From positions 17,465-81,464 of the forward strand of contig NW_019091386.1 in the NCBI RefSeq assembly GCF_001949145.1: a stretch of 64,000 bases of DNA, read 5' to 3'. The stretch is from Acanthaster planci. Taxonomy: Eukaryota > Echinodermata > Asteroidea > Valvatida > Acanthasteridae. Below are positions 35,501 to 47,100 of the stretch, in pieces; within the stretch, counting starts at the first letter, position 1, and each line of letters opens with the position of its first letter. The position numbers were made by a program, and so were the translations under genes. Under the pieces are notes generated by a model. That model was not told where the DNA came from, searched no databases, and worked only from the letters and a program-made list of their open reading frames with translations.

Positions 35501-38251
35501 TCATGCGATGGTTCTTACCCATCCGATGTTTTAGGGCCAACTGAGAACAGAAAATGATCACCAAGTTTGTTACACCTCTGAGTGAAACAGGACATTTCTG
35601 ACCCAATATGTAATGAAACGATTGTCACTTGTGGTAATTCTCGGAGAACTTTGCTAGCACTGCCTAACAAAGAGGGGGGGTGCTTACATGTGCCACACGG
35701 ATGCCTGTGATGAAAGTCAGATCGCCGTTGGGTTGGGTTTGGTGGAGGCTAGCCAGAATGCGACCGACATCACTTGACAGCGTAACCAACACCTTGACAC
35801 TAGAGGGGCACCAAACAAGTAAAACTGTTACTATGAAATCAAAACTGAACAAGGTTTCCAGCCATATCATGCAATGGGATCACTACATGACAAACTACTA
35901 AATAGGCTCTTCTGCCTTCAAAAGAATTCTTACAGGTTGTGGGATAAGTTCAAGAAACCGCATAGGTAAGAACCACAGACTAGTAAAATCTGCCAACTTT
36001 CGCTACTGTGACTAAGGCTGTGTCCGAAACGGGATTCCAGAGCTACGGCTAGGTCTGTTTTCTATGTGTCTCTACACATTTCCAATGGAATGAAGACCTA
36101 GACCTGGCTCTAGACAACAGATTCAGATGCAGCTTTAGTTCTTTCAGTGTTATTTCAATTTGATGCAGCGGCAGGCTCGACAAAGACAGCACTGAGAGTC
36201 TGTCACATAAGGCCAGACAAAAAATTAGTTGTGTTTCCTATTACACTGAAAAAAAATTAGGGTGGTTGGTTGGGTAATTTTTTTTTTTTACTCTAAATTT
36301 TTATAGCCCCAAAAAATAGGGTCGGATGATGGTCTGTATTTTTAAATTTTTTTTTTTGGGGGGGTTGAAACAGGTACTAAGTCAGTGTTTGATAAATACT
36401 GTACATGTGAACGTCAATATTACATATCAGCACTGTGATTAGCAGCTGGTTGTTGAAATACAAACACACAAGAGCCATCCATCTCATTCAAAAAAAAAAT
36501 AGAACAATACAAAGTACAGGACGATGTACACAAAATATGACTTGGGGCAAGGCACCACAAGTTTTTATATTTTATTGATTTCCTGAATAAAAAGATATAG
36601 GTTCCACTTGATTTTCTAGGTTGGGTCGGGTAACCGGAAACACAGCTATTTTTTTGTTTGGCCTAAGAATCAAGCAACATACTTGGATAGAGTGATGAGT
36701 CCCACATTGTTCTCGACGTTATTTCGTGTCTTGGAGAGGCAGATGAGATTGACAGCGTCCTGCTGAGCTTGGATGCGGGTCGGTATGAAGTCCCCATTCC
36801 TCATGTATTCACTGGTGTCAACACTATCAACAATGACAGGCAGAGAAGCAAACCATTTTTTAAAAAAATAGGCCCACTTTTTTTGCTTCCAAAGTGTAAC
36901 ATTCGAGAAAATTGAATCAAACTCTGCCTCGACCTTTCCCCTGCAGCTCTGCCAAAGGTCTTCACTGAAAACCTCCAAACTCATTCAGTTACAAATTGGT
37001 ACTATTACCTTTGTTCATCGCAACTTTGTTGAACTTCTGTGAATAATTTCAGCATTAAAATTCATAAATGCTGAAAGAAGTCTTGAAATTGGGCACATTA
37101 TCAACAAATCTAAGAAAATCCCACATTTACTTTTTAAAAAGTTTATTAAGTTGATAATGCCTATAAATAATTATCACAATTCATTTACAAGTAAGAAGCC
37201 TACCCAACTAACAGTTTATAAGGAAATTGCATTTTTCAAAAATTTCTACGCTGCATTTTAAAAAGTTCATAGTGCACTTCTGAAACTAAAATGGAAAACA
37301 TCAGAAAATGACAACAAAATAGGAATTCAATTTTCATAGGAACTTAAAATGTACTTTTTCGTAGTGGTTAGAAGGCCTACGTAATACCCACCATAGATAA
37401 ACCTTTTCGACATTCGTAATGCATTATGGGGTTTGGATGACAAACAAGCCATGCATTTTTATGCATAAACCTTTGGGGGAAGTAAACCAGTCAAAATCCA
37501 ATTTACAGTTTTCTTTTAAATATTTTTTATGTATCTGTTCATAAAAAATGCATGCGTATTATACAAGAAACATTTTCAAAATAACAAATAAGTTTTCAAA
37601 TGTTTGTAAAAAGAAGAAATCACCCTGAATTGTCTTTTTCAAGGGCACCAGTCACTCTACAGGCTGAAAGTGAACGTGACTGGTCAAAATATCCAGCAAG
37701 AAATGAGACCGTGGGGTACCCCCCCCACATGTCTAATCGCTATACACACTCTAGACTATTGTATTGTTACCTAACACATCCTCCCTAAGTTTCTGAAAAG
37801 CCCAGGAGACGTTTTGCAGGTAGGCATGGTAGGCTAGGCCATTCTGTAGGCCTACACACAAATGTTTGAGGTGCATGTAAAAATATAACTCTAGCAAGGT
37901 AATGGGGGCTAAAACTCAAAGTACGCCAAGGCCGCGTCAGGGGCCGCGCCACGTTAAGGTACATACACAACAAATCATTGCACATGTATATCGTTGCATG
38001 TGCAATCCGGAGTTCTGACAATGTGACACTGTCCGAACATGCATTTTTTGTTTAGTCACACTTATGACAACATTTAAGTTGTTGTTTATGGATACAGTAA
38101 GAGCAGTAATGACACATTTGAGAAGAAATAATGCAGAGTGATATTGTTTGTTTGTTCCGATGTAAACAAAATGCAATACAAGTCCTGTATAATACGTAAA
38201 ATTACGAAAATAAGCAACAACTTACCACACCATCGTACTTTCGAGCACCAT
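32558..38251 (-). CDS. PSMD4: 26S proteasome non-ATPase regulatory subunit 4 (Rpn10/S5a)
   Basis: Eleven exons, minus strand: 38251-38226, 36823-36683, 35799-35688, 35540-35454, 35205-35137, 34607-34546, 34343-34178, 33874-33769, 33475-33338, 33144-33059, 32746-32558. All are in frame, giving 393 residues (human is 377). It is a ubiquitin receptor of the 19S proteasome cap. The N-terminal VWA domain (about 1-190) starts [11 protein letters not shown] and includes SEYMRNGDF and [13 protein letters not shown] 1 ([15 protein letters not shown]) crosses the exon 7/8 junction near residues 216-230. UIM 2 ([15 protein letters not shown]) is at about 285-300. Between them [18 protein letters not shown] also fits the UIM pattern. 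The C-terminus ends in a lysine-rich tail after the conserved [13 protein letters not shown]. The start matches the family start exactly. RCCD1 is divergently arranged about 300 bases away. Confidence 0.97.
36211..36663. mobile_element. PIF/Harbinger-like non-autonomous transposon in PSMD4 intron 2
   Basis: Terminal inverted repeats of about 35 bases: GGCCAGACAAAAAATTAG then TTGTGTTTCC on the left, and GGCCAAACAAAAAAATAG then CTGTGTTTCC from the right. The element is flanked by TAA at 36208-36210 and 36664-36666, a three-base target duplication of the kind PIF/Harbinger elements make. It has no coding capacity and ends about 16 bases from the donor of PSMD4 exon 2. Confidence 0.8.
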
Positions 38252-38558
38252 TTTGACTGCTGAATTTATAGACAGGTTCTCTATACACTACCACCTCCAA
38301 TTTGCTAATAATGACGGTCAGTAACAAGACCATATCAAGTGGCTATGATTCTCCCTTAACGCAAAGATAAACATTTCTGATTGGTTCAAATCTGGAAATA
38401 TCTCAATAGTTCCCATTTACAGCCAATCAGAGTATATGTTGTAAAAAAAATACTGCGAGCAGCCCATCATGCAACTCCAACGGAAGTAAACAAACTAGCA
38501 GACGACATAACTAGTGATTAACAGATGGCTTGTCATCATCGCAACAAAATAAAGTACC
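38252..38558. promoter_or_regulatory. Bidirectional promoter of PSMD4 and RCCD1
   Basis: Only 307 bases separate the two start codons, which face away from each other. The interval contains a CCAAT box in each orientation (GATTGG near 38380 and CCAATCA near 38424). No TATA box is placed convincingly for either gene, which fits housekeeping promoters. Confidence 0.7.
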
Positions 38559-41035
38559 ATGGAAGTCTTCGGCTGTGGATTCAATGGTTTTGGGCAATTA
38601 CTTCCTGAAGTATCGAAACGGTGCCTTCTCTCTCCTGTTAAGATTTTTCCAGATTGTCGAAAACTACCAAGAAAATCAGCCAGTCATGCCAGTGAACATG
38701 TTGAAGAACCCCGATCTTCAAGATGTGCTTCAGATAATTTCAGAACACTGGCTTCATCGTGGAGTGCAGTATACATCATTAACGGTATAATAAGTTTTCT
38801 TTTAGTGTTACTGTTCGGCTTTGTAAGTTTGTTGCATTTGACGGATGCAAAGCGCGTCATTTTGAAAGTTTTAAACATATTAAAAGTCAAATTATTCTAT
38901 GCAAGATACATTTCATTATGGTTTGCTACCGCTCTTCTCCTGACTGTTGCTTTTTTCTTATCTCAAATTTTCAGATTCAAACATCTGGTTGCAAGGATTC
39001 TCCATTGGACAGAAGTCTGCATTTCAGATTTTGAAAACATCGAATGAAATGCAGTTGCCCCCTGTAATGGATATGGACTCTGCTGGTGAAAAGTTATATT
39101 ACACAACAATCGAAGGGGAGTGCATTGAAGTGGACATAGGAACAGGTCAAGAGATGAAGGTCAGAGGGAATGAAACTACAGCAAAAACAAATTTCTTGAA
39201 GGTCGCTTCTGGTGACTTGAGTAAGGTGGCTATCACAGGTGATTTTCTTTTTTCTTAACTGAAGAACAGATCTGTATTATTACTAGTTTGGTAGTTCCAG
39301 ATCTTTTCCATTTTCAGAAATACATGTACACGTTTTGAAACTCGGTCAAATTGGTATTCTGTGTAACTTCTCTGATCTTTTGTTTTCAATTCACTGTTTG
39401 CAGGTGAGTTTTCAGCTGGTCTCATTTCGAGTGAAAATGGTAACCGTGTCTTTCGTCCTTTTGACATTGCTGTTAAGTTCTCCCAAGTGTGCTGCGGTCA
39501 AGAGCATGTGATTTTGCTCTCTGAGATTCATCAAGTCTACAGCTTTGGACTTGGCAGGTACAAAGTACAAACTTTCTCAGCCAGATCACCAAATAACAAT
39601 CAAAGAATTCTGTATGTCCTCCTGGCTCTTCGAGCTCTGTTTCCCTGAAGATGAACATTTGACAAATTATTCAAAACTCTTTTTGCTTGTAGTCGAGGTC
39701 AGTTGGGTCACGGAACAACAGATGGAGAAAGCCAGCCAAGACTCCTAGAAGCCCTTGGGTGTGTTCCTGTGGAGTCAATTGGGGCAGGAGGATGGCACTC
39801 AGCAGCAGTCAGCAGTGAGTTGGTTTCTCGCTCTGGAGCAAAGCAGGCTTGATGAGTTGGGGATGGTGGGCCACGGTGTTAGGATGATTTTTACCAAACA
39901 GTTTGTGCAGCTGTGGATCCGATAAACTGGATTCGTTCTCTTTTTTTGGGGGGGGTGCAATGGGCCGAGATAACACAGTGGATACTAGTCTTATACTTAC
40001 CTGATCTATCAAACCAAACAGGCCAAAGTGGTGCAGAAGTACTAATTTGACCAATTTTTGGAAAGTTGTTGGGTTTATCCTGTGAATCACTTAGTTCTTG
40101 AACTTGATTTTGTCCTAATATCATTTTAGCTATTGGAGATCTGTACATCTGGGGCTGGAATGAATCTGGTCAACTAGGATTTTCCATGCAGAGAAAATCA
40201 CAGTGTACCTCTGGGGGTGTCTATCAGGATGCGATTACAGGAACATGTGAGAGTCACCCTGGCCAAGAGAAAATGCATCCTGGAATGAAGAGGGCGTTTC
40301 AACAAGACACAGGCCAAGAAAGGACAACAAAGAAGAAAGTTCCATCTTTATCATCTTCTGAAACTTGCCAAGAGTCAACTCAGTCGCCAGAACAAGAAAA
40401 TAATTTTCCTACAGAGGATACAGAAAGAGAACAAAGATTAAGGGCAAGTCAACTCCATCAAGCGGCTGGGACTTCCCTGGAAGATGCTCAGCATCAGGAG
40501 CAACCCTCAAATCTCCATTCAGTACAACAGAGAAGTATCCAGAGAGGAGAAGCTGGAAAAACAGAAACTCTCACTAGAGAAGCCGCTGGTCATAAATACT
40601 CCACAGTTGGAAGTAGTTGTCTGGGGAGTGAACACTGTGGCAGAAGAGATGATGTGGTACTCTTCCAGCCATTACCTCGCATACTTGACCTCCCTGACAG
40701 GAAGGAGGTGTCAAAGGTCAGCTGTGGGTCACGTCACACAGCTGCCATCTCTGGTAACCACTGGGAAATGTTTACTTTTCACAAATACTACATGTTATTG
40801 TCGTAAAGTTGATTCCTTTCAGAACTTCTTACAGAAACTACATTTTTGTTTGGTTGTTTCAGAAGATGGATGCCTTTACACCTGGGGTTGGGGCCAGTAT
40901 GGTCAACTAGGTCTTGGCAACACACAGACAAGGGATACCCCTACCAAAGTGAAATGTTTCAGGGAAGATAGGCAAGTGGTGGACGTTTCGTGCGGAGGTT
41001 GGAATACGCTGATCGTGATCGCATCCCGTCAGTGA
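38559..41035 (+). CDS. RCCD1: RCC1 domain-containing protein 1-like
   Basis: Six exons, plus strand: 38559-38784, 38975-39238, 39404-39557, 39693-39814, 40130-40753, 40863-41035. All are in frame, giving 520 residues. RCC1-type blades are visible: the start MEVFGCGFNGFGQL, YSFGLGSRGQLGHG, LYIWGWNESGQLGF and LYTWGWGQYGQLGLG, and the end VDVSCGGWNTLIV. In vertebrates RCCD1 partners the JmjC protein KDM8 in chromatin and mitotic regulation; that role is family knowledge, not visible here. The human protein is about 376 residues. The excess lies in exon 5, where about 130 residues rich in Gln, Glu, Ser and Lys interrupt the propeller after LYIWGW. Translation starts at the first ATG giving the family N-terminus. 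PSMD4 is divergent on the left. Confidence 0.9.
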
Positions 41036-41144
41036 CAAACAGTCACGCTCCATATTTTCCAGCTCAACAAACCCCCACTGGATGTTACATTCGATACAGC
41101 TCTTCCATGGTGGAGGTCAAAACCGTGCTGGAGAACAGAAAGTT

Positions 41145-41150
41145 AATAAA
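41145..41150 (+). terminator. Poly(A) signal of the RCCD1-like gene
   Basis: AATAAA 110 bases after the stop codon, followed directly by an A run. It is the first canonical signal downstream of the gene. Confidence 0.6.
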
Positions 41151-41290
41151 AAAAAAGCAAGATATCCTTTTCTGGACTCTGTCGTTTTAATCTGCTTGCA
41201 GCATTAAAATGCAAACGAGTCCTGTAGTGGTTAAACAGTAGTACTTAAGTTTCCAAATGAAAACAGACACAACACAACGGGTGGGAGATA

Positions 41291-41900
41291 CCAAGGGCGG
41301 ATCGGGGGAGGGGAGGACAAGGGCCATGCCTGAAGCAAACAACTCTAGCCACGGTGGGTGGCGCCGGGCGGCACAACCCAGGACTGTAAAGTTCCACCCG
41401 GCTCTTGGGTTCAAATTGGCTGTACCGCCCAGCACAGATTTTCCAAAAAATCAACTGAAATATTGCTGAAAATGTACCAATTTGATCATATTTCAAGCTT
41501 ACAGAGTCAGAGTTTTACAATGTTTTGCAAATGTTAACAAGTAAAGACATAAGAAATATATTTCTCCTTTTCTTCGTATCATATCAGCCGCATTATTGTA
41601 AACATGCCTTCAAGATGATGTCGGGAGAAATCCCTTCTGGGATTCCCCTAAAAACCCAGCTATGGGCTGCAAGAGCTCCGCTCACTGCGCTTGGTACGCT
41701 TAGTAATCCAAAAATTTACCAGACACTAAAATGGTCCTAGCTAGAACACTGTTTTTTATGGTCTGTGTCCTTTCCCTAAATATAGCTTCAACCCAAAGAA
41801 AGGGCTTACAAGGTTTCATATAACAGAATTCATCCAATTTTATAGCCCTCAAAGCAATTCCCCCCTCCCCCCCCAAAAAAGGTTCTGGATCCGCCCTTGG
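41291..41900. mobile_element. hAT-like non-autonomous element, about 610 bp
   Basis: The left end CCAAGGGCGGATCGGGGGAG and the right end, on the other strand CCAAGGGCGGATCCAGAACC, are inverted repeats sharing the first 13 bases. Both ends are next to G/C runs typical of this repeat class. I do not see a clear 8-base target duplication, so class and exact ends are provisional. Confidence 0.55.
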
Positions 41901-42090
41901 TTAGGATTGTTTAATAACCAGCACTTCAATGATCAAAGGACATAGAACATACATTAGAGGCTGAACCACACAGTGTATGAAAATATGAAAATACAGACAT
42001 GTCTGGAGTATCTAACTACATTTTGAAACAGTTTGTTCAGAAATTCTTCAGTGAAACAAACGCAGGGAAGTGCTGGAAACAACCAGTGCT

Positions 42091-42179
42091 GTCGTCAAGA
42101 CCCTTAAGACCATCACAAGACCCCTTAAGACCATCACAAGAACCCGCACGAGACCTCCAGTCTAAATTAAGTTGCAAGC
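42091..42179. repeat. AAGACC-rich dispersed repeat
   Basis: Contains repeated CTTAAGACCATCACAAGA units followed by GAGACCTCCAGTCT and then AAGTTGCAAGC. The same words in the same order occur on the opposite strand within 3450-3638, so the two loci are one repeat family. Confidence 0.65.
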
Positions 42180-42636
42180 TTTTTATAAAAAATGAACTGC
42201 CAAAGTCAAAAGCATTCCTTTTTAACTTCTCACTCTGTTGCATGGGTGTCTGGTCTTCTGAGGGTCTCAACAACAGCACTGCTGTTGAACCTAACTATAC
42301 GGAACGCATACGGTGAATTTCTCATACGATATCTGCAGGAATCGTATGAAGAATTACATATTACATGGCCACATACACAGGTATCTGGGACTAAAACGGA
42401 CCTCAAATTGCAGAAACTGATCAACTAGATTTGATAGTTACTAAGCACATCAGAAGCTTTTACCTCAAAATCTTCTTTTTTTTTTAACAATTCAGTTTTT
42501 TAACAGCTTGCAACCCAACTCTGCAAAATACAGTATATGTGTCTATTATACAGTGAGCTGAATGTCACAGTCTGACTTCTCAATACTTTCTGCAAAATTT
42601 CTTGTAAATTTTCTCCCTGAATCAGTCACATAATTA

Positions 42637-42809
42637 CAGTTGAACTCCGTTAACAAAAGCACTGTCAATACAAGATTCTACCTATAACAAGGAAATTTTT
42701 CGGTCCCAATCTTTTCTTCTTCCGTTTTCATTCCTGATAATTAAAGGTTCCTGTTATAGCAAGGTAATTTGCCAAGTCCGAAGGCCATCTCATTAACGAG
42801 GTCCGACTG
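42637..42809. mobile_element. pogo/Tigger-like MITE, 173 bp
   Basis: The left terminus is CAGTTGAACTCCGTTAAC; the right terminus on the other strand is CAGTCGGACCTCGTTAAT. Both are immediately flanked by TA, the target duplication of the Tc1/mariner-pogo superfamily. No transposase is encoded. Confidence 0.8.
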
Positions 42810-44183
42810 TATTATGTGGTGGGCTGCTAGATGAGGTTTTGGTGAAAAATTTTGTACATACCACACAGTTGTGATGTGACACTTCGCCTCTGAGAGTTCA
42901 TTATAACCAGAGCTTCAAAAAACTTTACCAGCTCTCTAAATACAATTTCTAGTCAGAGTGGTGTCTGTTTCATCAACTTACAAAACACAAGATCACAGGA
43001 ATTAGAAACATTATCCAACTTTGCAGTTTTGGTCTGTCGCACTGTGCACGCTTTGTTCAAACAGAACTTATTTCTTGTATTCTTCAAAGCCCCCTCGCAA
43101 CATATGTTGACGTCCAAATAATGATTAAAAATGGTTGGAATGATGAAGACATCAATTTTGAATGAATAAATCCTTTCATTTAAAACCTGGGTTTCCCAGT
43201 CTCAAAACTTTGGGTACTGCAGTCCAAGCAACGCTTTCATGTTTGGAGCCCATAACTAATAGTTTAACAAGAATAAAACATGGACTGGAACTGTCTGGGT
43301 GAGGTCTATTGTCGTATTTCTTGTTTTCCCCTCTGCTGTATGGGACATACTCTTTAGGTTCTACAACACCAGGTACAATTTCTACAATCTACAATATACA
43401 CAGATTAAAAACACAAACAAGGGTTTGTACATTCTATGCTCAATTCCCAAACCTATCTCAAACTTTTGTCCCATCCTAAAAATTCCTGCGTGAATGCAAG
43501 CGACGGGAATATCATACGAATTCTGCATGTTTCACCAACCATCACGTCACTGCTCATAAATAAAATGTCAACCCTTGTTGGAACACGACACAAGCCAGAA
43601 TTTCACAAGCACGTTTGGCAACTGGAATCACTCATCCTTGCTTTCCCTGTTTGAAAATGTATTGATTCTCTCTCTAAAACTCCCGTCTTTTGCTTTTCAG
43701 GCCAGCATATTTTCTACCGTGATCAATGAAATGATCTTGGAGTTGATAGAAATCGTACAAATAACAGATGGCTGGTATAAATAGCTGTGAAAACCTGTCA
43801 CTAGTGTTTCATTGTGAATGCAGCATGTGTTGTGGCAAAAGCAGGTAACCATGGTAATAACGTCTGTGATGCAATAGACTGATTTCCCGGAGAGAGACGC
43901 TCCCAATAGTTTGCGATGCTGATTGACGTGCAGAGACCATCAGTGATGTCGCTGTAGCAAAGAAAGTATTCTTTTTCCCTGACGCGAGTTCTGCTGCTTA
44001 CTTGATGTTGCAACCAATTCGCTTCAGCTGATGTGACGTGGTACCGGAATCGATCGCAGGCCATCGTGAAAGACGACTGAACATCTCCGGCGTCAATAGT
44101 ACAACTCTCTGTCCTTCATCACTAATGCACAGTCCAATGGCACTTTAAAGTATGCAGCTGACATCGATGTCTGGGTCGCATGA

Positions 44184-47100
44184 CTAATACGGCCGGCCTC
44201 TCGGACCCCCTCTCCCTCGCCATGGAGCTCGGGGGCCCCTGCCCCAGCCGTTACCGAATCCTCCTCTCCAGCCGTTGTCAGCGTAGCCGTCACCCCATCC
44301 ATCAAACCCCCCACCGCCCCATCTGTCGTGATTGCCAAAGCCTCGACCGCGCCCTCGGAAGCCTGTTTGGAGCAAACGTAACAAAAATTGGGCACATAAG
44401 TTGACCTCGGAAATGTACACGACTGTGCTTGGATAAACGAAATGCTGGGTGTACGTGAGCCAGGTCTGTTCATTGGACAAGTTCACGGAACAACTCGTGA
44501 GAAATAAATCTGGGGCAAAGAAATCGGGAAATGGGGAAATGAAATGTCTTGAGAAAAACACCGCGAACTCTGTCGGCTCTTGTGTAAAGGCCAAGCACTG
44601 ATAAAGAAAAAGAAAGGTTAACTGGAGGTCACATGCAATGATCTAACTGATGAATTCTGATGAACCCACATGCAGTTTTGTATACTGGTCTCCTTTTGAA
44701 CCCAACCAAACACCATGGAACGAGTACAGGCAGTGGACAGCTCATGTAAAGACAACTAAATTCAGTCAGATTCTCACCTCTCATCGGGCCGCAGCTGGAC
44801 TCCCAACCCTGGTAATATCCATCACCATATTCACCAAAGTTGTCCCATCCGCCACCTCCGCCACCCCTCCAACCACCTCGACCTCGACCACGCCCCCGAA
44901 CTTGACCTAAGATACACCGCATTCAATGAGACAAATTTTGTGAGGTTGCATTTTTGGACTGAAAAACCAGAAAGTTGTTAACACAAATATGGACAATGGG
45001 CAAAAGAGACAGTGACAATTAACATTCCTACTTCCTAGATCCCACTGGAAGTTTGAAGAGCGTTTACAAACCATTTTAAAGTTACATCAGAAATTCCAAA
45101 TTCAGTTGGTCATTCTGATTAAATTTTCACGGAAAAGAAATTTTGCATTCACGGGAAGACGTGCACAAAAGATACCTTGACGTTCCCCCCACTTTACTAT
45201 AATATCCCTCTGGCTGAATGGTATGATCCTCTGTTGGTGTCTCTACACAATTACTGTGCATCTGTATTGAACTTTGAAATAAGTGTTTGCTATCATCCGT
45301 CTGTTCTTCCAGTTTGCGCTTACCTCCTCCCCTGTTCCACTGTGGGTGGCCCCTCCCTCCACGAGGGGGACCACCGCCACCCCGGCCACCACCCCTTGGG
45401 AAACCTGAAGAAAACGAAAGCATGAAAACATCAGCGTGTCACTGCGACGGATAAACGATGGAGATCTATGATCAATTTTTGATCACTGGGGCTATTTTGG
45501 TGAGAATGCTGTCTGAGGGCTTATGGTATTCTCGGCAAAACTTACATCTCCATCTGAACCTAACATGAAGATCTGCCAGTTATTAACAGGGACACCCCCC
45601 AAAAATCACAATTTTAAATCTTTCACTCAACAAACTAAGAGCATCTCTCAAAATGGACTGAAGTTAAAGAGCTGTCCCCTCGTGCAAATGACAAAGAAAC
45701 AAAACTCCTTCCAACTTGGACCCCAAACACCCTCCCAGCAATGATTCCCTACCTCTTCCCCTTCCTCGGTTGGCTTCCTGCCTCTTCTTTCTCTCCTTCT
45801 TCTTGAGCTTTGCTCTCTGCTCCGCGTCTTTCCTTCGGAACTTGGTCACCACACACCGGTGATCCCTGATATAATGCTCGTGCATAACTGGAAGACACCA
45901 GCGAAGAAAAAAACCCAACAGGTTTAGTTTCACAACTGAATACACACTTACAACTGTCTATGGCCAATGAGGTATATTTGTGCCGTCTTTTTTTTCCTCC
46001 CTTATTTTGCCCGTGCTTATAAATGTTATCCCTCTCATGGTGCTTATGCTTAGGTCACCGTTATGTGAGGGCATATTGATGTAGCCTTCCAACATGCCAA
46101 AACGTCTGAAATTTCCATGCTAATGGTCTGGACATATTTTTGCCAAGAACTTTCTTGAATGTTCTGAACTCTACCAAAGTCTGAAATTTGCGGATGCATT
46201 TTCCGCCAACAACCTTTTTGAGCCGCATCAAAGCCCTACGTAAGATCGGAGAGGATCTGGGAGGGTAAGGGTTGGACAGGGTGTTGTTTGTTGCAAGTGA
46301 AATGTCTAGTGTAGGTCACTTCACTAACCTCAGTTTGGCACTCACCAACAAGCCCCAGACTGCCCCAGAAGGCCATATACTAGCCTACGCAGAAAAAAGC
46401 CAGCACTAACTTAGGCTAAGTATGAATGTTACGGGCCAGCAATGGCCAAGACTCTGTGATCTTACTGGCCAGTTTCTCCACGTCGTGATGGCTGCCCAGC
46501 TCGATGACGGCAAAACCCAGTTGCTTGCCTGTCTTCCTGTGAACGGGTAGCTCGATGGACACGATACTGGTGTGGCGGCTGAAGTATTCCCTAAGGTCAT
46601 CCGCTGTTATTTCCGAGCCCTTAAGGTTTGTGACATTCATCTTGGTGATGCGCTCTGTGATCATGGCACGATGTAACTGTTCAGAAGAAAAAAATGACAA
46701 TGCCATCAATCGACTCATCTCCGTGGCTTTTTATCAAATTTCCCAACCTTCAAGTCATCGAGCCAACATCCAGGATTTCAACTGAGGCATCATTTCCAAC
46801 TTTGTCAGAATCACAAGAGATTCTGAGAGGCGCTTACATAATTTTAGAATTTGACTCGGACTTTAGCAACCTACTGTGTGTGGGGATGCCCTGTTGACGA
46901 CCAGCTCTTTCTCATGTAGGACGTGGGGCTTGGGATGCTTCAAGATGGCATCCACCTCCTCAATGGAGGACATTAATAAGAAGGCGTAACCCTTGGATGC
47001 GCCTTCCTGACCTTCGACCTCCGAGGTCTCCCGGACCAGGGTGCATTCTACGATGGTCCCGAAAGTACCGAAGTATTCCTTGAGGTCAGTTTCGGCCGTC

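Larger units (their letters stand above)
41151..44183. other. Intergenic region between RCCD1 and the first multi-RRM gene
   Basis: Three kilobases without a recognisable exon. It holds the elements listed separately at 41291-41900, 42091-42179 and 42637-42809. The right end must contain the 3' untranslated region of the minus-strand multi-RRM gene. Confidence 0.6.
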
